Shown piece after piece: positions 33,358-44,453 of a stretch of 64,000 nucleotides of DNA. Source of the DNA: Gigaspora margarita (Eukaryota > Glomeromycota > Glomeromycetes > Diversisporales > Gigasporaceae); NCBI GenBank assembly GCA_009809945.1, contig WTPW01000147.1, positions 139,580-203,579 on the forward strand. The letters run 5' to 3'. The notes beneath the pieces were generated by a model. It was given only the letters and a program-made list of their open reading frames with translations. It ran no database searches and was not told the DNA's origin. The first letter of the stretch is position 1; each line of letters begins with the position of its first letter. A program made the position numbers and the translations under genes.

Positions 33358-35606
33358 ACTTCTAGCATATATTTTCTTCTGTAGCAACAAACCTCCACAA
33401 TAACCTTAAAAAGCTCGGCAAAATCATCAGAAAGGTTAAACAAGCTCTCAAAAACAATTCCAAAATCCCAGTCCACCTCAACCCTGCAATCACACAAATC
33501 AACCAATCTTGTGAACTTCAAATCCCAACACTACCAGCAACACATACACAAGTACCGACTGGATTTGTAACACAAACCATGAATGGAAAAAACTATACCA
33601 TGTCCGCAATATCAAAAACATTAAGCAAATTAGACAACAAATTACAGAGTTTATTCAAAAGAGATGTACCAAACTCATATCTCATCCTACTTCCATGATA
33701 AACAGCATTCTAAATAGGCACAAGCACTCAGTTAGGTTTGACAACATCAAACTAGCACAAGATGTAATCACAGACCTGCCTGCTATTAGGGCCCATATCC
33801 AAAAACACTTTGACAACTGGACTGCTTCACGTGTGGTGGACCAAAACTTATTTAACTCTAGATGGCAAGGCGAATACACTCCCAAACCCTCTATCAATTC
33901 AGACTGGTACTCTATAGCCCTTTTAGAGATCAGCCAAGAGGAGGTACTCACTACACTTAGTCAACTCCCTAACAACAAGGCCTGCGGACCTTCAGGTATT
34001 AGCTATAAAATGCTTAAACATACTGGTCCAAAGTTCCTACTAGCTATTACATCTCTCTTCAACTGCTGTCTCTCCGCCCAAGCCATATCTAAACAATGGA
34101 AAGAAGGTCGCATCTTTCCTATCTCCAAAAAACCCATCTTTGATGGCAACTTAACAAATACCAGACCGATAAGCCTGGTGGAACACATTAAGAAGCTATA
34201 TACTAAGCTTCTCACCAATCGTCTAAACAGTATTCTATTCAGCTATGACATCCTTTCACCTTTCAACTATGTAGCACTTCCAGGCAACTCTATGGCCATT
34301 CCAATTCATATCCTCAACAATATTATTGAAGACTCAGTCTGTAACTCAAACCAACTCTGGCTACTATCGCAGGATATGAGCAAGGCATACGACTCAGTCA
34401 ACTTTGAGCTCTTCCATAAATCATTACACAGAATCCAAATGCCGCCCCTGCTCATTAACATTCTTTCCAACCTTCTATCTGACCGATCAAACCGAGTTAT
34501 CATCAACCTCAGGCTCACAAACTTTTACGCTATCAAAAATGGAATCGACTAAGGGAAAACAATTACACTCCTGTTCTGGAGAATCTATTATGATCCTCTA
34601 ATCACTCACATCGCCACCCATTTCTCAGGATACACACTAGCCACATCCTGGCAAACCAGCTTGACCCACCTGTCTACCAAGCACCTCCAGACCTCAGTGT
34701 CAGTCCTGGCATACATGGATGACACTCTATGGATCACGCAGTTCAAAACAGAGTTAGAAAAGATCATTGAAGCAGCCACCTTATTTTACCAGATGGCCGA
34801 TATACAAGTCAACCCCACCAAATCTACTTTCATGACTAAGCACACTTCATCTACTATATCATTTCTCAACTTGACCCTTACTCCAATTCCCACCAACCAA
34901 CCTTTCAAATTTTTAGTCTATTGGTTCACACTTAATAACAAACAGACTGCCCAAACCAAACTTATCCAAGAGGAAGCACTGAACTTAGCTGGCATTGCCA
35001 ATTCCAAAAATATAACAGATAAACAAATCTCTTACATCATCAACACAGTAATCATTCCCACCATTGAGTACCGCTTGCACAATATCGTACTCCCTCAGTC
35101 CACTTGTAACAAGATTCTAGAGAAATACCTCACTATCACCAAGCACAAGGCACACCTCTCCCGCTCTACTCCCAACAGCACAATGCTTAACCACAACCTC
35201 TACAACATAAGAAATATATGGGATATCCGGCTACAGCACCATACTAGCAACTTCCTACTCCGTATCAACAACCCCTCAATACTAGGAATTTCTACTCATA
35301 AGACTCTAACAACTCCAAAACAATCTGTGGTCAACAAGTAGCATCCTCTAATACCCACAACCTGTCATCGATGGGCTTAACAGACACACTATAACTTTAG
35401 AATTATAACACTATTAAACCATATAGGAGTCACTATCCAAGCCAACTCAGATATTAGATGGGCCCAAATGATTGATAATGGAGGCACATCATTAGAAAAA
35501 ATCCTTACAAAGCACCCCAAATACAACACATTCAAGCAGCAGCTATGCTACAAACACATTTTGTACTTGGAGCAGCTCTGCTCTGTGGACAACAATACTC
35601 TATTAG
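33358..35606 (+). pseudogene. LINE ORF2: reverse transcriptase
   Basis: The coding sequence continues through a linker (33,358-33,690). From 33,695 the RT domain is readable: KACGPSGISYKMLK and ARPISL-like NTRPISLVE fingers; motif A DMSKAYDSV (catalytic Asp codon 34,373); motif B GID-stop-GKT, where the family normally has Gln and the codon is TAA (34,550); and motif C YMDD (34,712-34,723). The frame after the stop is unchanged to 35,339 (TAG) and on through TAA and two TAGs to about 36,000. Catalytic residues of the palm survive, so the copy was probably active before it acquired nonsense changes. Confidence 0.85.
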
Positions 35607-36026
35607 ACTAGTAGCACCTGTCACCCAGGCTGCTGCACCTCCCAACAGGAAAAACCCCACTCTGGTTCTCATACCTAGAAAGTACAATTCTATCGCATAC
35701 TCACCAGTGTACCATCTTAGCTGAATTCCTAGCTAAGGGCTTCAACTCCTTCACTTACCACACTAACCTCATACCCAAGTCTTCAAACCCCTGGGTAATC
35801 ACATACCAAAACGCTGAAATCATTATAGGGCAAACCCGAAAAATCTTCAAAAAGGCCAACTCAATCTCTATTACATACTGGCAACACGACATAGATATCG
35901 CACAATTCAACCACTATCCTATACCACAGATCACATGCACACCCTGTCAAGGTTGCCACCTCAACTCAAACCGCATAGCCAATCTCTGCACCCTGGAGGT
36001 GTTAGCAATACTCTCTACCCAGTTCT

Positions 36027-37591
36027 TTGGTAGAAAACACAAAAACAAGCAACTCAAGCTCAATACTAACTACCTTGACCTTATCTACTCTACTGCAATT
36101 AAACACCCAACAGATATCCCACCCCCCTACTATATGCATCACAGACTCTCTCACTTTATCTCTCTTCTACGACAATGAAGCACGCCAAAAACTCTTCCAA
36201 ATTGCGAGCACCAATAGAAGTCAACAACAATTCACATTCTACACAGACGGTTCAGTCACAGAAATCAGCACCAACCAATACTCAATGGGCATTGGCTGGG
36301 TACAGATCCACAACAAACAGATCTCGAATGAATTCTCAGCCCAAGTGCATAACTGGCCATCCTCATACAAAGCAGAACTGCTCGCGATCCTTTCTGCCAT
36401 ATCCACAACACCACGTAACTTGAGTATAAACATCTACACAGACTCTCAGTCCATCATATCCAAATACAACAAACTGCTATCCATCCCTAAGCACTTTACC
36501 AAACACTTCAAGTTTAGCCTGTGGCCCATCTGGCACATATTGCTCAATGCCAAACGAGTATTCAACATTCAGCGCAAGCTATACAAAGTTCAAGCACACT
36601 CAGACAATATCTTCAACAACCAAGCAGATCTTTTAGCCAGAAATCACCTGTCACTCTACAAACTACTCTTTAATCATGCCAACATTCACAACCCCTACCA
36701 CTTTCTTCAATGGGAAAACAGCTCTGTAGAGAGCTCAACCAGATGTTTTATTAAAAATATTTGTAAGGCACACATAACGGCGATGTGGTCCTCACAGAAG
36801 CGTAGTTCAGAATAGTCACACTTCTCATACTATATAGACTGGAATGCTACCTGGCTCTACTTTAACAACAACCAAAAGAGCTCCAACAACTTTACCAACC
36901 TGAAACTTAATCACTTAAAATCATTCAAAACTAAAACCCTATTTAATGACCTGCCCATGCACTCACACTTGCACACTATATTCCCAGACACATTCTCTTC
37001 CGCCAATTGCTTTAAATGCAGAATGTCAGACTCCCCCTCTCACTGGAGAACTTGCCAAAACCCTCACTTATCAACCAAATTGTCCTCACAGCCATTTCAG
37101 AGGTGGTCAGAAGTAGAGACCTAGAGCTATCTGACTCTCAATACAATAGTCTTACTCAACTAATCTACACCCACCCCTCATTCAACCCCACTCCAACCTT
37201 TCTATATTCCTATTCTTTAGATTCCACTCTAAAGGGCCTTATTTCTATTCCTCTAATCCAAAATTATCAAATCTCTTCTTAAAGTATCTGAAGAGTCCTA
37301 CTAGCAGATATGGAAACCATACTGCTCTGCACTCGCTCACTAGAAGAAAACCAACAACATCTGTTCTGAGTACAATAGGCCCAAACCAATACAACCACGC
37401 CCTTCTTATAAAAATTGACACTCAAGAAAAAACTTTATCTACAACTGTCTCTGCGGTCTTCCAGACCAACTCCACAATGACTCCAATTCATGCCTACCAA
37501 TAGGCCAAGCCATTCACAAAATCAGCATCTGGTCCACTATGTGGATCAAATATAGTATTCCCACAAACTATATTTTGTCTATTCAAATCTA
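36027..37591 (+). pseudogene. LINE ORF2: RNase H, CCHC cluster and C-terminus
   Basis: A frameshift near 36,020 leads into an RNase H domain with a full active-site set: TDGS (Asp 36,246), KAELLAI (Glu 36,375), TDSQ (Asp 36,441), QAHSDN (His 36,597) and NQADLLAR (Asp 36,627). After a TAG at 36,813 the frame continues to a CX2CX7HX3C cluster (37,008-37,055), then shifts into the LPLSLENLPKP-overlapping frame and on to a C-terminus ending near 37,591 (NYILSIQI). The cluster is the Cys/His motif usual near the C-terminus of LINE ORF2 proteins. RNase H would remove template RNA during cDNA synthesis. Confidence 0.85.
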
Positions 37592-37751
37592 GGTGAGTCT
37601 TGACCACTTTAGTAGGTTTAGGTCGCAGATAAACTAGTCTGAGCTCTTATTCTTGCATGTAGTTTATATATATTTGTAACTGTACAATTTAAGTGGGTAA
37701 CCACATATATAAATTATTCAATAAAGATACGAGCAAGGCCTCACCTTAAAA
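37592..37751 (+). terminator. LINE 3' UTR with polyadenylation signal
   Basis: Non-coding tail after the ORF2 stop. AATAAA lies at 37,720-37,725, followed by GATACGAGCAAGGCCTCACC and a short A run that abuts an N at 37,752. There is no long poly-A. Confidence 0.55.
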
Positions 37752-37753
37752 NG

Positions 37754-38091
37754 TAAAAATTAAAAGTCAAATAATAAAAAGTATTCCTATTTTGATGAAA
37801 CTTTCAGAATAGGTGTAGTTTAGTCTTCCAAATAAGTTTACTTAAGCGATATTAATCGATTTATATAGTAAAATTTGGACTTTACTATGTAGCAACTTTC
37901 TGCAATTGGACAAAAATCGATTTGATCCAAAAATAAGCTACCCCAGATTTTTTGTGTCCAAAATCGTTCAGAAAAGGTAGCTTATTTTCAGAAACATAGG
38001 TAATAAACATACATATAATATACTATTGGCTGATTATATTCATATAACACTAGTAACAATCACTAGTGGCAATAGATAGCAAACTTTTAAT
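37754..38091 (+). repeat. Right member of the direct repeat flanking the LINE
   Basis: Starts TAAAAATTAAAAGTCAAATA immediately after the LINE 3' end and runs to ..GATAGCAAACTTTTAAT, aligned throughout with 28,824-29,159. It contains only the 3' part of the GAAAATAAGCTACC MITE. Differences from the left member cluster in the middle (about 37,850-37,910). Confidence 0.85.
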
Positions 38092-38243
38092 TTTATATAT
38101 ATCTTATGAAAACATAAATTATAAATTTTATGTTCTTAGTTTGTTCTCAATAGAGAACATGATTTCTAAATGCAGTGTTCTTAAATTTTTTTGAATGTTC
38201 TTGAGAACATTGAGAACATTAAATATTCTTCACTGCTTTCAAT

Positions 38244-39985
38244 GTAATTGTCACTGATAATGATCCTGGCATGGAATGTGCAATTATGTGTGAATACCCT
38301 AAAGCCTATTATATCTTTGTATTTAAAGGAGAATATTAAAAAAGTACTTTGCAGAAAATTAGGTGCATCATTTAATAATTTTTACTCTGCATTCTGGAGG
38401 CATTGCAATAGTAACACTTCAGATATTTTTCATTATTATTGGAATAAATTAATTACTACTTACCCAACTGTGAGTCAGTATCTTCAAAATTATCTACCAT
38501 ATCCTATCATGAATAAGCACTCCCTTTTTTGAAATTTCAAACTCAATATTCTTGATAACTATCTAATTAAACTTAATAAAAATTTTTTTATTTAAATTTT
38601 ATAGATCTATAAAATTTAAATAAAAAAATTTTTATTAACTTTAATAAGATAGTTATCAAAAATATTGAGTTTGAAATTTCAAAAAAGGGGTGCTTATTCA
38701 TGATAGGATATAGTATATGAACGATGTAGATCATGGGCACGTAGTTTTACAACTATGGTATTTACCCTTGGCATTGAGGTGACATCATTCATTGAAAGTC
38801 AAAACGCTTGTATCAAATATTCTATTGAAAGTAGCAACACATTACTCTACGAGCTTTGTAATATTCTCATGGATAATTTTGAAGATAAACAAAAACAAAT
38901 CAAATATAATGCTCAGAAGAAAAATATTTCTTTAACAAACACAGTAACAATTTTTTCACAAATTGAGTCACTTATTAATCGTTACTTATAGCCAAATATC
39001 ATACAGTTTTTAATTAATCAAATGAAAGAAAGCATTTTTTATATAGCATATCGTTCTAATATCAAAGAAATTAAAGGTTCACCTGTAACTAATCCATCTG
39101 AAAATAAAAATTTTGAGGATGAATTAGACAATGTATTCTTGTATGCAAAATTTCTTTTAGAAAATTTGTATCATACAAAAATTGAAGAGATTTGGAATAT
39201 TTCCTGAATTACAAAAAGTGATATAAACTATATAGTTTTTTTACTTACTGATGGATCCTATAGTTGCACTTGTTTATTACAACAAAAATGGAGCTTATTT
39301 GCAGGCATTTTTTCTATCTCATAAACATCACAAATATAGCTCGATTAATATGCAACTGCTTAATATTCAGTGGATTTTTATGGAATATCATAACAATGTA
39401 ATGTTAGAATATGATTGTTTTGGACAGCAATTTATGGAAGTTTATGTGGATTCTAATATGGATAGTAGAACAAATCATATTAGTCAGCATTTTGAGTGGC
39501 TTCAGCTATTAAATAACAATAATGAGCAAAGTATCTTAGAAAAAAACTTCATAAAGAAACAGTTATTCTATAGAGAAGTTTGGGGATTAGTTTGCACTGC
39601 AACAAACAAGTATCTTTTACATCAAGATAAGAAATTTGTTCAGATGATCAAAACCTATCTGAATAATATACGTAAAAAAGAGTTAGTTTGAAATTGACAA
39701 ACAAATGATTCTGAAGCTGGTGATTCTGAAGATGGGGATTCTGAAGATGGGATTCTGAATACAGTGATTCTGATAAAGAGAATACACCTTTAACTGTTAT
39801 GCTTAAGAACCCATATATAGCTACAACTAAAGGCAGGCCAAAATTATCTAGTCACAAAAATAATAAAAAAGACAAACAATTAGTAAAAAATCACTCAATA
39901 GTAGAAAAAGAAAATGTAGTTCCAATCAATGCAGCTACTGCAAGATAACAGGTCACAATATTGCAACATGTCCCAAAAGACCAAT
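38244..39985 (+). pseudogene. MULE transposase gene, 3' part (second Asp, Glu, SWIM remnant, zinc knuckle)
   Basis: Resumes with VIVTDNDPGMECAI (second catalytic Asp, 38,256). After a frameshift it continues with FNNFYSAFWRHCNSN, and after a 207-bp MITE (38,502-38,708) with SWARSFTTMVF and SFIESQNACIK, whose Glu (38,794) is the expected third residue. A SWIM-like start (LLTDGSYSCTC, about 39,240) is disrupted by a frameshift. Then come an acidic GDSEDGDSED repeat (39,708-39,775), a KGRPKLS AT-hook-like motif and a CX2CX4HX4C zinc knuckle (39,930-39,971). Stops and frameshifts throughout. All three DDE residues remain. Element ends were not found. Confidence 0.75.
38502..38708. mobile_element. 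Nearly perfect 207-bp foldback MITE in the MULE gene, TA target
   Basis: The whole element is one hairpin: TCCTATCATGAATAAGCACT.. is mirrored by ..GTGCTTATTCATGATAGGA, and the arms meet at TTTTATAGATCTATAAAATT near 38,604. TA flanks both sides (38,500-38,501 and 38,709-38,710). It separates the FHYYWNKLITTYP part of the transposase from SWARSFTT. The arms are about 95% identical, so insertion is recent relative to the MULE decay. Confidence 0.8.
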
Positions 39986-41063
39986 GATCAGCAATAGAAT
40001 TAGAGTTAGTGCTCAAGGGTATAACAGTTAATTTCATTATAGTTAAAGTTAGCTAATGTAGTTGGTAAGAGTAGATTATAGGTAGAATTGCTTTTTGTTA
40101 CAGTGTAATTTAATTATATGTATAGCAATAGTGATTGCACTTATTGATTTATTGTTCTATATTTGCATTGACCAGATATATGTATGAATTGTTAATTGCC
40201 TTATAATGTATGTAAATCAATCCTTTATAAGTCATAGTACATATTGAGAAAATAAAAAGTGCAGATATGTATGTACGTGAGTACATACTTGTAGAATATG
40301 TACTTATAGAGAGCAATTACAATTAGCATTTATTGTTACTGTATATACGTATGTATAAAGAGAAAATGCAGCATTTTCTCAAGCTATTTATTTAGCATAA
40401 TACAATATATACAGTATATTTTATATATATATACAGTATATTTATACAGTATATATCTGATATTTATTTATACAGTATATATATTAATTAATAATATTAA
40501 TATTCATGTAAATTATCACGTAATAACCAGTACAATATATTGATATACAATAAAATATTAAACCTATTTTATTATGTACAAAAGTAAAAACTATCTTAAA
40601 TTATGTGGCTAAGTTTGAGTTAGCTTGCATTGATGTTATTATTTTTTTATATAGAATTCTGTTGTGAAGTCTCACTATTTTAGTGACTACAATATACAAT
40701 CAAGGTCAAGTTAGCTTGTATAAATTATTATATTGTAATTTTTACTATATGCTATTGCAAAAAATTCTGCTATAAATACTTGCTATATACTTGGTGACTA
40801 TAGTATTATTTAAAATTGAAGTAGATTGTATTAGAATTTGCCTTGTATTTTCTATATAGTTGAGTTGGTTTGTATTAGAATTATTACAATTTCTATTATA
40901 AGTTACTTAACCATTTTGTTGCTATTCTGATAATAATAAAAAAATAAGTTAGCTTGTCTTGAAATTATCATAATTTCTTTCATGAATTACTATAAAAATA
41001 TTGTTACAAATCTATTCAACACATAATGCATACAGTAGTGGTGGAAAATTATAATACTCTTTT
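39986..41063. other. AT-rich spacer with a TATACAGTATA microsatellite
   Basis: Only simple sequence is evident: repeated ATATACAGTATATTT words at 40,395-40,490. No gene. Confidence 0.45.
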
Positions 41064-41263
41064 AGAGAGTGACAAAAATTAGATGATTTTTTAGGGAGAG
41101 GGGGTAAAAAATGAAATTATATATAGAAACCTAACCAAATTTATATTAAAGAAGGAAGGAGAGGAGTAGGCCTCTAATAAAAAATAATCAAATAATTAAT
41201 GACACAGCTAGTGTTCCTATGAACTAGTTCATAAAAATGTTCAAAGTTACAAATAAAGAAGAA

Positions 41264-42032
41264 AGCATATAATCACAAAGATAAAAATACTTATATCTCA
41301 TAATCTACTAGGCCAAATTTAACATTTTAACTACTATTTTGATCACAAAATACTCCTCTACAACCTTTATTAGAAGTTGAAAAAGGTTTATTTAGTAAAA
41401 AAAATGGTTTAGTTGAAAACTCCAAATTCAAAAATTTTACTATCATAATAAAAATTTTGAATTTCAACTAAAACAATTTTCTTTACTAAGTAAACCTTTT
41501 TATTAACTTCTAATAAAGGTTGTAAAAAAGTATCTTGCAATCAAAATAGTGGTTAAAACGTTAAAATCAGCCCAGTAGATTGTGAAATATAAGTATTTTT
41601 ATCTTTGTGATTGTATGCTTTTTTCTTCTTTCTTCTTTATAAATAAAGAAATAAGAAGAAGAAAGCATATACCATAATTATGAAGATAAAAATACTTATA
41701 TTTCACGATCTACTAGACCAATTTTAACATTTTAAATACTATTTTGATTGCAAGATACTCCTCTACAACCTTTATTAGAAGTTAAAAAAAGGTTTACTTA
41801 GTAAAGAAAAATGTTTTAGTTGAAATTCAAAATTTTTATAAGATAATAAAATTTTCTAATTTGGAGTTTTTAACTAAAACATTTTTTTTACTAAGTAAAC
41901 CTTTTTTCAACTTCTAATAAAGGTTGTAGAAGAGTATTTTGTAATAAAAATAGTGGTTAAATATTCAATATAGACCAGTAAATCATAAGATATAAGTATT
42001 TTTATCTTTGCGATTATATGCTTTTTTCTTTA
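41264..42032. repeat. Two tandem approximately 370-bp hairpin units
   Basis: Each unit opens with GAAGAAAGCATATA..AAGATAAAAATACTTATAT and closes with the inverse. The first spans about 41,264-41,625 and the second about 41,655-42,032. Each centres on a CTCCAAATT / AATTTTGAATTTCAACTAAA-type loop region. The same pair AACCTTTATTAGAAGTT / AACTTCTAATAAAGGTT occurs in both. Confidence 0.75.
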
Positions 42033-42055
42033 TTTATAACTTTAAACATGTTCAT

Positions 42056-42317
42056 TAGGGTTCCTCAAATTCAAATCAAATCAAATATTGGATCAATTTG
42101 AATTTGATCAAATCAAATTGACCCTAATTTGAATTTGATTTGATTCAAATATTTGAATTTGAATTTGATTTGAATTTGAATTTTAAATATTTGTCAAATC
42201 AAATCAAATTTGGCCAGATTTGAATTTGATCAAATCAAATATAGTCAAATTTGAATTTGAATTTGATCAAATATTTGATTCAAATATTTGAAGATCAAAT
42301 CAAATTGCAGAACCCTA
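42056..42317. mobile_element. CAAAT-rich hAT-like MITE, perfect 8-bp duplication
   Basis: TAGGGTTCCTCAAATTCAAA and TCAAATTGCAGAACCCTA are the ends, the interior being permutations of CAAAT/ATTTG. ATGTTCAT flanks both sides (42,048-42,055 and 42,318-42,325). A close second copy lies at 57,733-58,018. Confidence 0.85.
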
Positions 42318-42532
42318 ATGTTCATAAACTGGTTTATAGGAACACTAGACACGGTCCTTACCAAATATAGAAATTTTTTAAAAATTTATTAAACAAATCT
42401 AAAAATTTAAATATAAATACTTTAAGAATAAATATATAAATCACATTCTGCAATACATTTAGATATCGCCTGACAAATAGAATATATATCACATGATTAA
42501 GTAAACAATGATGTATTAACATCAGGTTGTTT

Positions 42533-43260
42533 CTAATTTTTTTTAATTATATTACTAACTTTTGCTTTAATTTTTGTTACTCTTGTTAATTTCACTGTCA
42601 TCCTTGTAAAGTCATTGCTTTGGTGTTGCCCATTTAGAGTTGTTGTATCTTTTGGCATATTGTTTTCCTTGGTGTTTTTTATCACTTTGGAGTTATCATT
42701 CTTGGAGTCTCTTTTAGAACCACTATTGTTGAAATCGTTATCACTGCTTTTGGAGTTGTTATTTTTAGAGTCTTTTTTAGGCTTTGTTCTTTTTTTGTTT
42801 CTTACTTTCATTTGTAGTTTATTTGAGTCATCATGAAGCTTTCAATGTTTCATCATTCTTTCAAAACATTTGTTGTTGAAATTGTTATTGGATTCATTTT
42901 TGGAGTCATCATTTTTGGCATCTTTTTTAGGCATTGTTTTTATTTTTTGCTAACTTTTGTTTTGTCTTTTGTAGCTCTTTTGAGTTGTCATTATTTTGGT
43001 TTTTGGAGTCATTATAGCTTTTGGTGTTTTATCACTCTTTTGAACTAACATTGTTAAAATTGTCATTAGAGTCATCACTTTTGAAATTGTCACTGAAGTT
43101 ATTATATTTGGTTTCTATTTTTTGTCAATAGTGGTTTTTTTGAATTTTTATTTTGGTTTTGTTGCTTTTTGAGGCATGTTATTCATTTGTATTAGTCTTT
43201 AGAGTTGTTAGTTTTTTCTGTTCTTAGATATCGAGGTTGGGTTTTGATATTAGAATAAGA
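42533..43260 (-). other. Degenerate low-complexity coding-like repeat (Asn/Ser/Lys/Asp)
   Basis: The minus strand reads as repeated KDSKN(D/N)NSK-type residues (clearest at 42,811-42,533, 92 codons), built on imperfect DNA repeats of 'TTTGGAGTCATCATTTTTGG'-like words. Stops interrupt the frame upstream of 42,850. It may be the remnant of a low-complexity protein or just a decayed minisatellite. No function can be assigned. Confidence 0.35.
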
Positions 43261-44453
43261 TCTGAGAGTGTATTAGAGTTAGAGTTTAGAGTATTTTAAT
43301 CTAGCAGTTAGATGTTTTTATTTCAAAATGTTTATTATGCAATAAATTTGTAATTTTGATGGTCATTATATTATTTAAAAATTACAACTATTCTCATAAA
43401 TTTGGAGCATCTGGTATGCAATTGATTGTAGCCAATTCAATAAGTTCTTGATTTAGCAATGATTTGGGCCCTACCAAAAATTACTTATGCTCTTTTATTA
43501 TAAAAGCTAACCCTAAATCCTAATAGTGATTAGAATATATAACAGGTTTTAAATAGAGCAATAATATGTTAAACAATACTAAATATTAATTATTCAAAAT
43601 TAAGGTTTCACCTGAATTCTGTCTAATATATTTTGGTACATTTGGTCTGTACAAAAATTTATGCCAAAGATTGCTTTTGCCAACTAGTAGATCTTAAAAA
43701 AAAAAATATAAAGGTTCGAATATAAGACTATGCACAAAGTTGATTTTTGTTTTGTATTACCTTCTATCCCATTTTTTCAATTTTTCAAAAAAAAAATAGT
43801 TGTAAAGTATTTCATATAAGCAGGTAATACAATTTGATTGGTAGATTACTCTAGTAATATATTGCTAGTGCTATTTGTGATATATAAGTGTATCATACTC
43901 TAGGTGCGAAATAAAAGTGCTACACAGGGGTGCAATATCTAGATTAGTCCATACTTTAAAATATAATTAAAAATAAAAAATAAAAAAAATAAAAAAATTA
44001 AATTTTAATTTTTAAAAAATTAAAAAAGTTTAAAGCTAAATTTAGGGCTAAATAAAAAATTAGTCTAAATTTAGGATTAATTTTAGATTTTATTTATAAA
44101 AATTAAAAATTTATTTAATTTATATAAAAATTTTTATTTATGTTCTTCAAAAAGTATTAAATAGTTAGGTTATAAATATTTTACCAAATAACTTAGCAAA
44201 ATTTTTTATAAAAAATTTTTATTAATTTAATTTTTAGTATAATAAAACCTAATTTAAATTTACTAAATTTAATTTAAATTTAAATTTTTAAAAATTTAAA
44301 TTTGGTTTTTTGTTAATTTTTTTATTTTTTATTATTAATAGTATTTTAAGGAATATATATATATATTTTTATATTTTTTTTAATCAATTTTAAAAAATTT
44401 CTATATTTAGTAAGTGCTAAAAGTATTATAGTTTTCTTCTACTACTGTAGTTA
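43261..44453. other. AT-rich non-coding
   Basis: No gene. 43,970-44,330 is almost pure A/T with local inverted repeats. Confidence 0.4.

Larger units (their letters stand above)
29160..37751 (+). mobile_element. Non-LTR retrotransposon (LINE) with APE, RT and RNase H
   Basis: About 8.6 kb on the plus strand, markedly richer in A and C than the surrounding AT-rich DNA. In order: a long 5' ORF1 with internal repeats, an APE-type endonuclease, a reverse transcriptase, an RNase H, a CCHC cluster and a 3' UTR ending near AATAAA. This organisation fits RNase H-bearing LINEs (I/Tad-like); I cannot place the clade more closely. Each ORF has stops or frameshifts, so the copy is inactive. It lies within the hAT-like element and is bounded by 336-bp direct repeats. 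An N stands at the 3' junction (37,752). Confidence 0.9.
27975..38235. mobile_element. hAT-like element (10.3 kb with insertions) splitting the MULE gene
   Basis: Inverted ends CAGTGAAGAAT and ATTCTTCACTG, with TTCTTTGAGAACATAAA-type subterminal repeats on both sides, are flanked by CTTCCAAT (27,967-27,974) and CTTTCAAT (38,236-38,243), a 7/8 match. CAGTG ends with an 8-bp duplication fit hAT. Once the internal MITEs, the LINE and its flanking repeats are discounted, only about 0.5 kb remains, so the original was a non-autonomous element. The interruption is in frame with respect to the MULE coding sequence. Confidence 0.75.
41209..42347. mobile_element. hAT-like foldback element (TAGTGTTCC ends)
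   Basis: TAGTGTTCCTATGAACTAGT and AACTGGTTTATAGGAACACTA are inverted ends, continuing through GTTCATAAA..ATGTTCAAAGTTA. Flanks GACACAGC / GACACGGT match at 6 of 8. The interior consists of two tandem hairpins plus a further 262-bp insertion near its right end. Confidence 0.6.
41064..42356. mobile_element. Second copy of the GTGACAAAAAT MITE, interrupted
   Basis: 41,064-41,208 matches 28,102-28,256 (AGTGACAAAAATTAGATG, GTAGGCCTCTAATAAAAAAT). Its last bases (GACACGGTCC) reappear at 42,348, after an inserted hAT-like element. Confidence 0.6.

Noticed and set aside
29294..34518. Long minus-strand open frames over the LINE (for example 29,294-29,731 and 32,338-32,730)
   Set aside because: They are antisense to ORF1 and ORF2 and arise from the A/C-rich plus strand, which lacks stop complements. 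They carry no motif.
29349..36815. Alternative genetic code reading TAA/TAG as glutamine
   Set aside because: Many LINE stops would fit, but the other decayed genes have stops at expected Trp, Arg, Ser and Glu positions, including TGA, plus frameshifts. Ordinary decay explains all.
28824..38091. LTR retrotransposon with 336-bp LTRs
   Set aside because: The flanking repeats are pieces of a MITE also found alone at 9.8 kb, lack TG..CA ends and tRNA primer site, and the interior has APE endonuclease and LINE-type RT, not integrase.
42533..43048. Functional membrane or Asn-rich protein
   Set aside because: Both strands give low-complexity frames from the same imperfect DNA repeat, with stops just outside; no domain can be supported.
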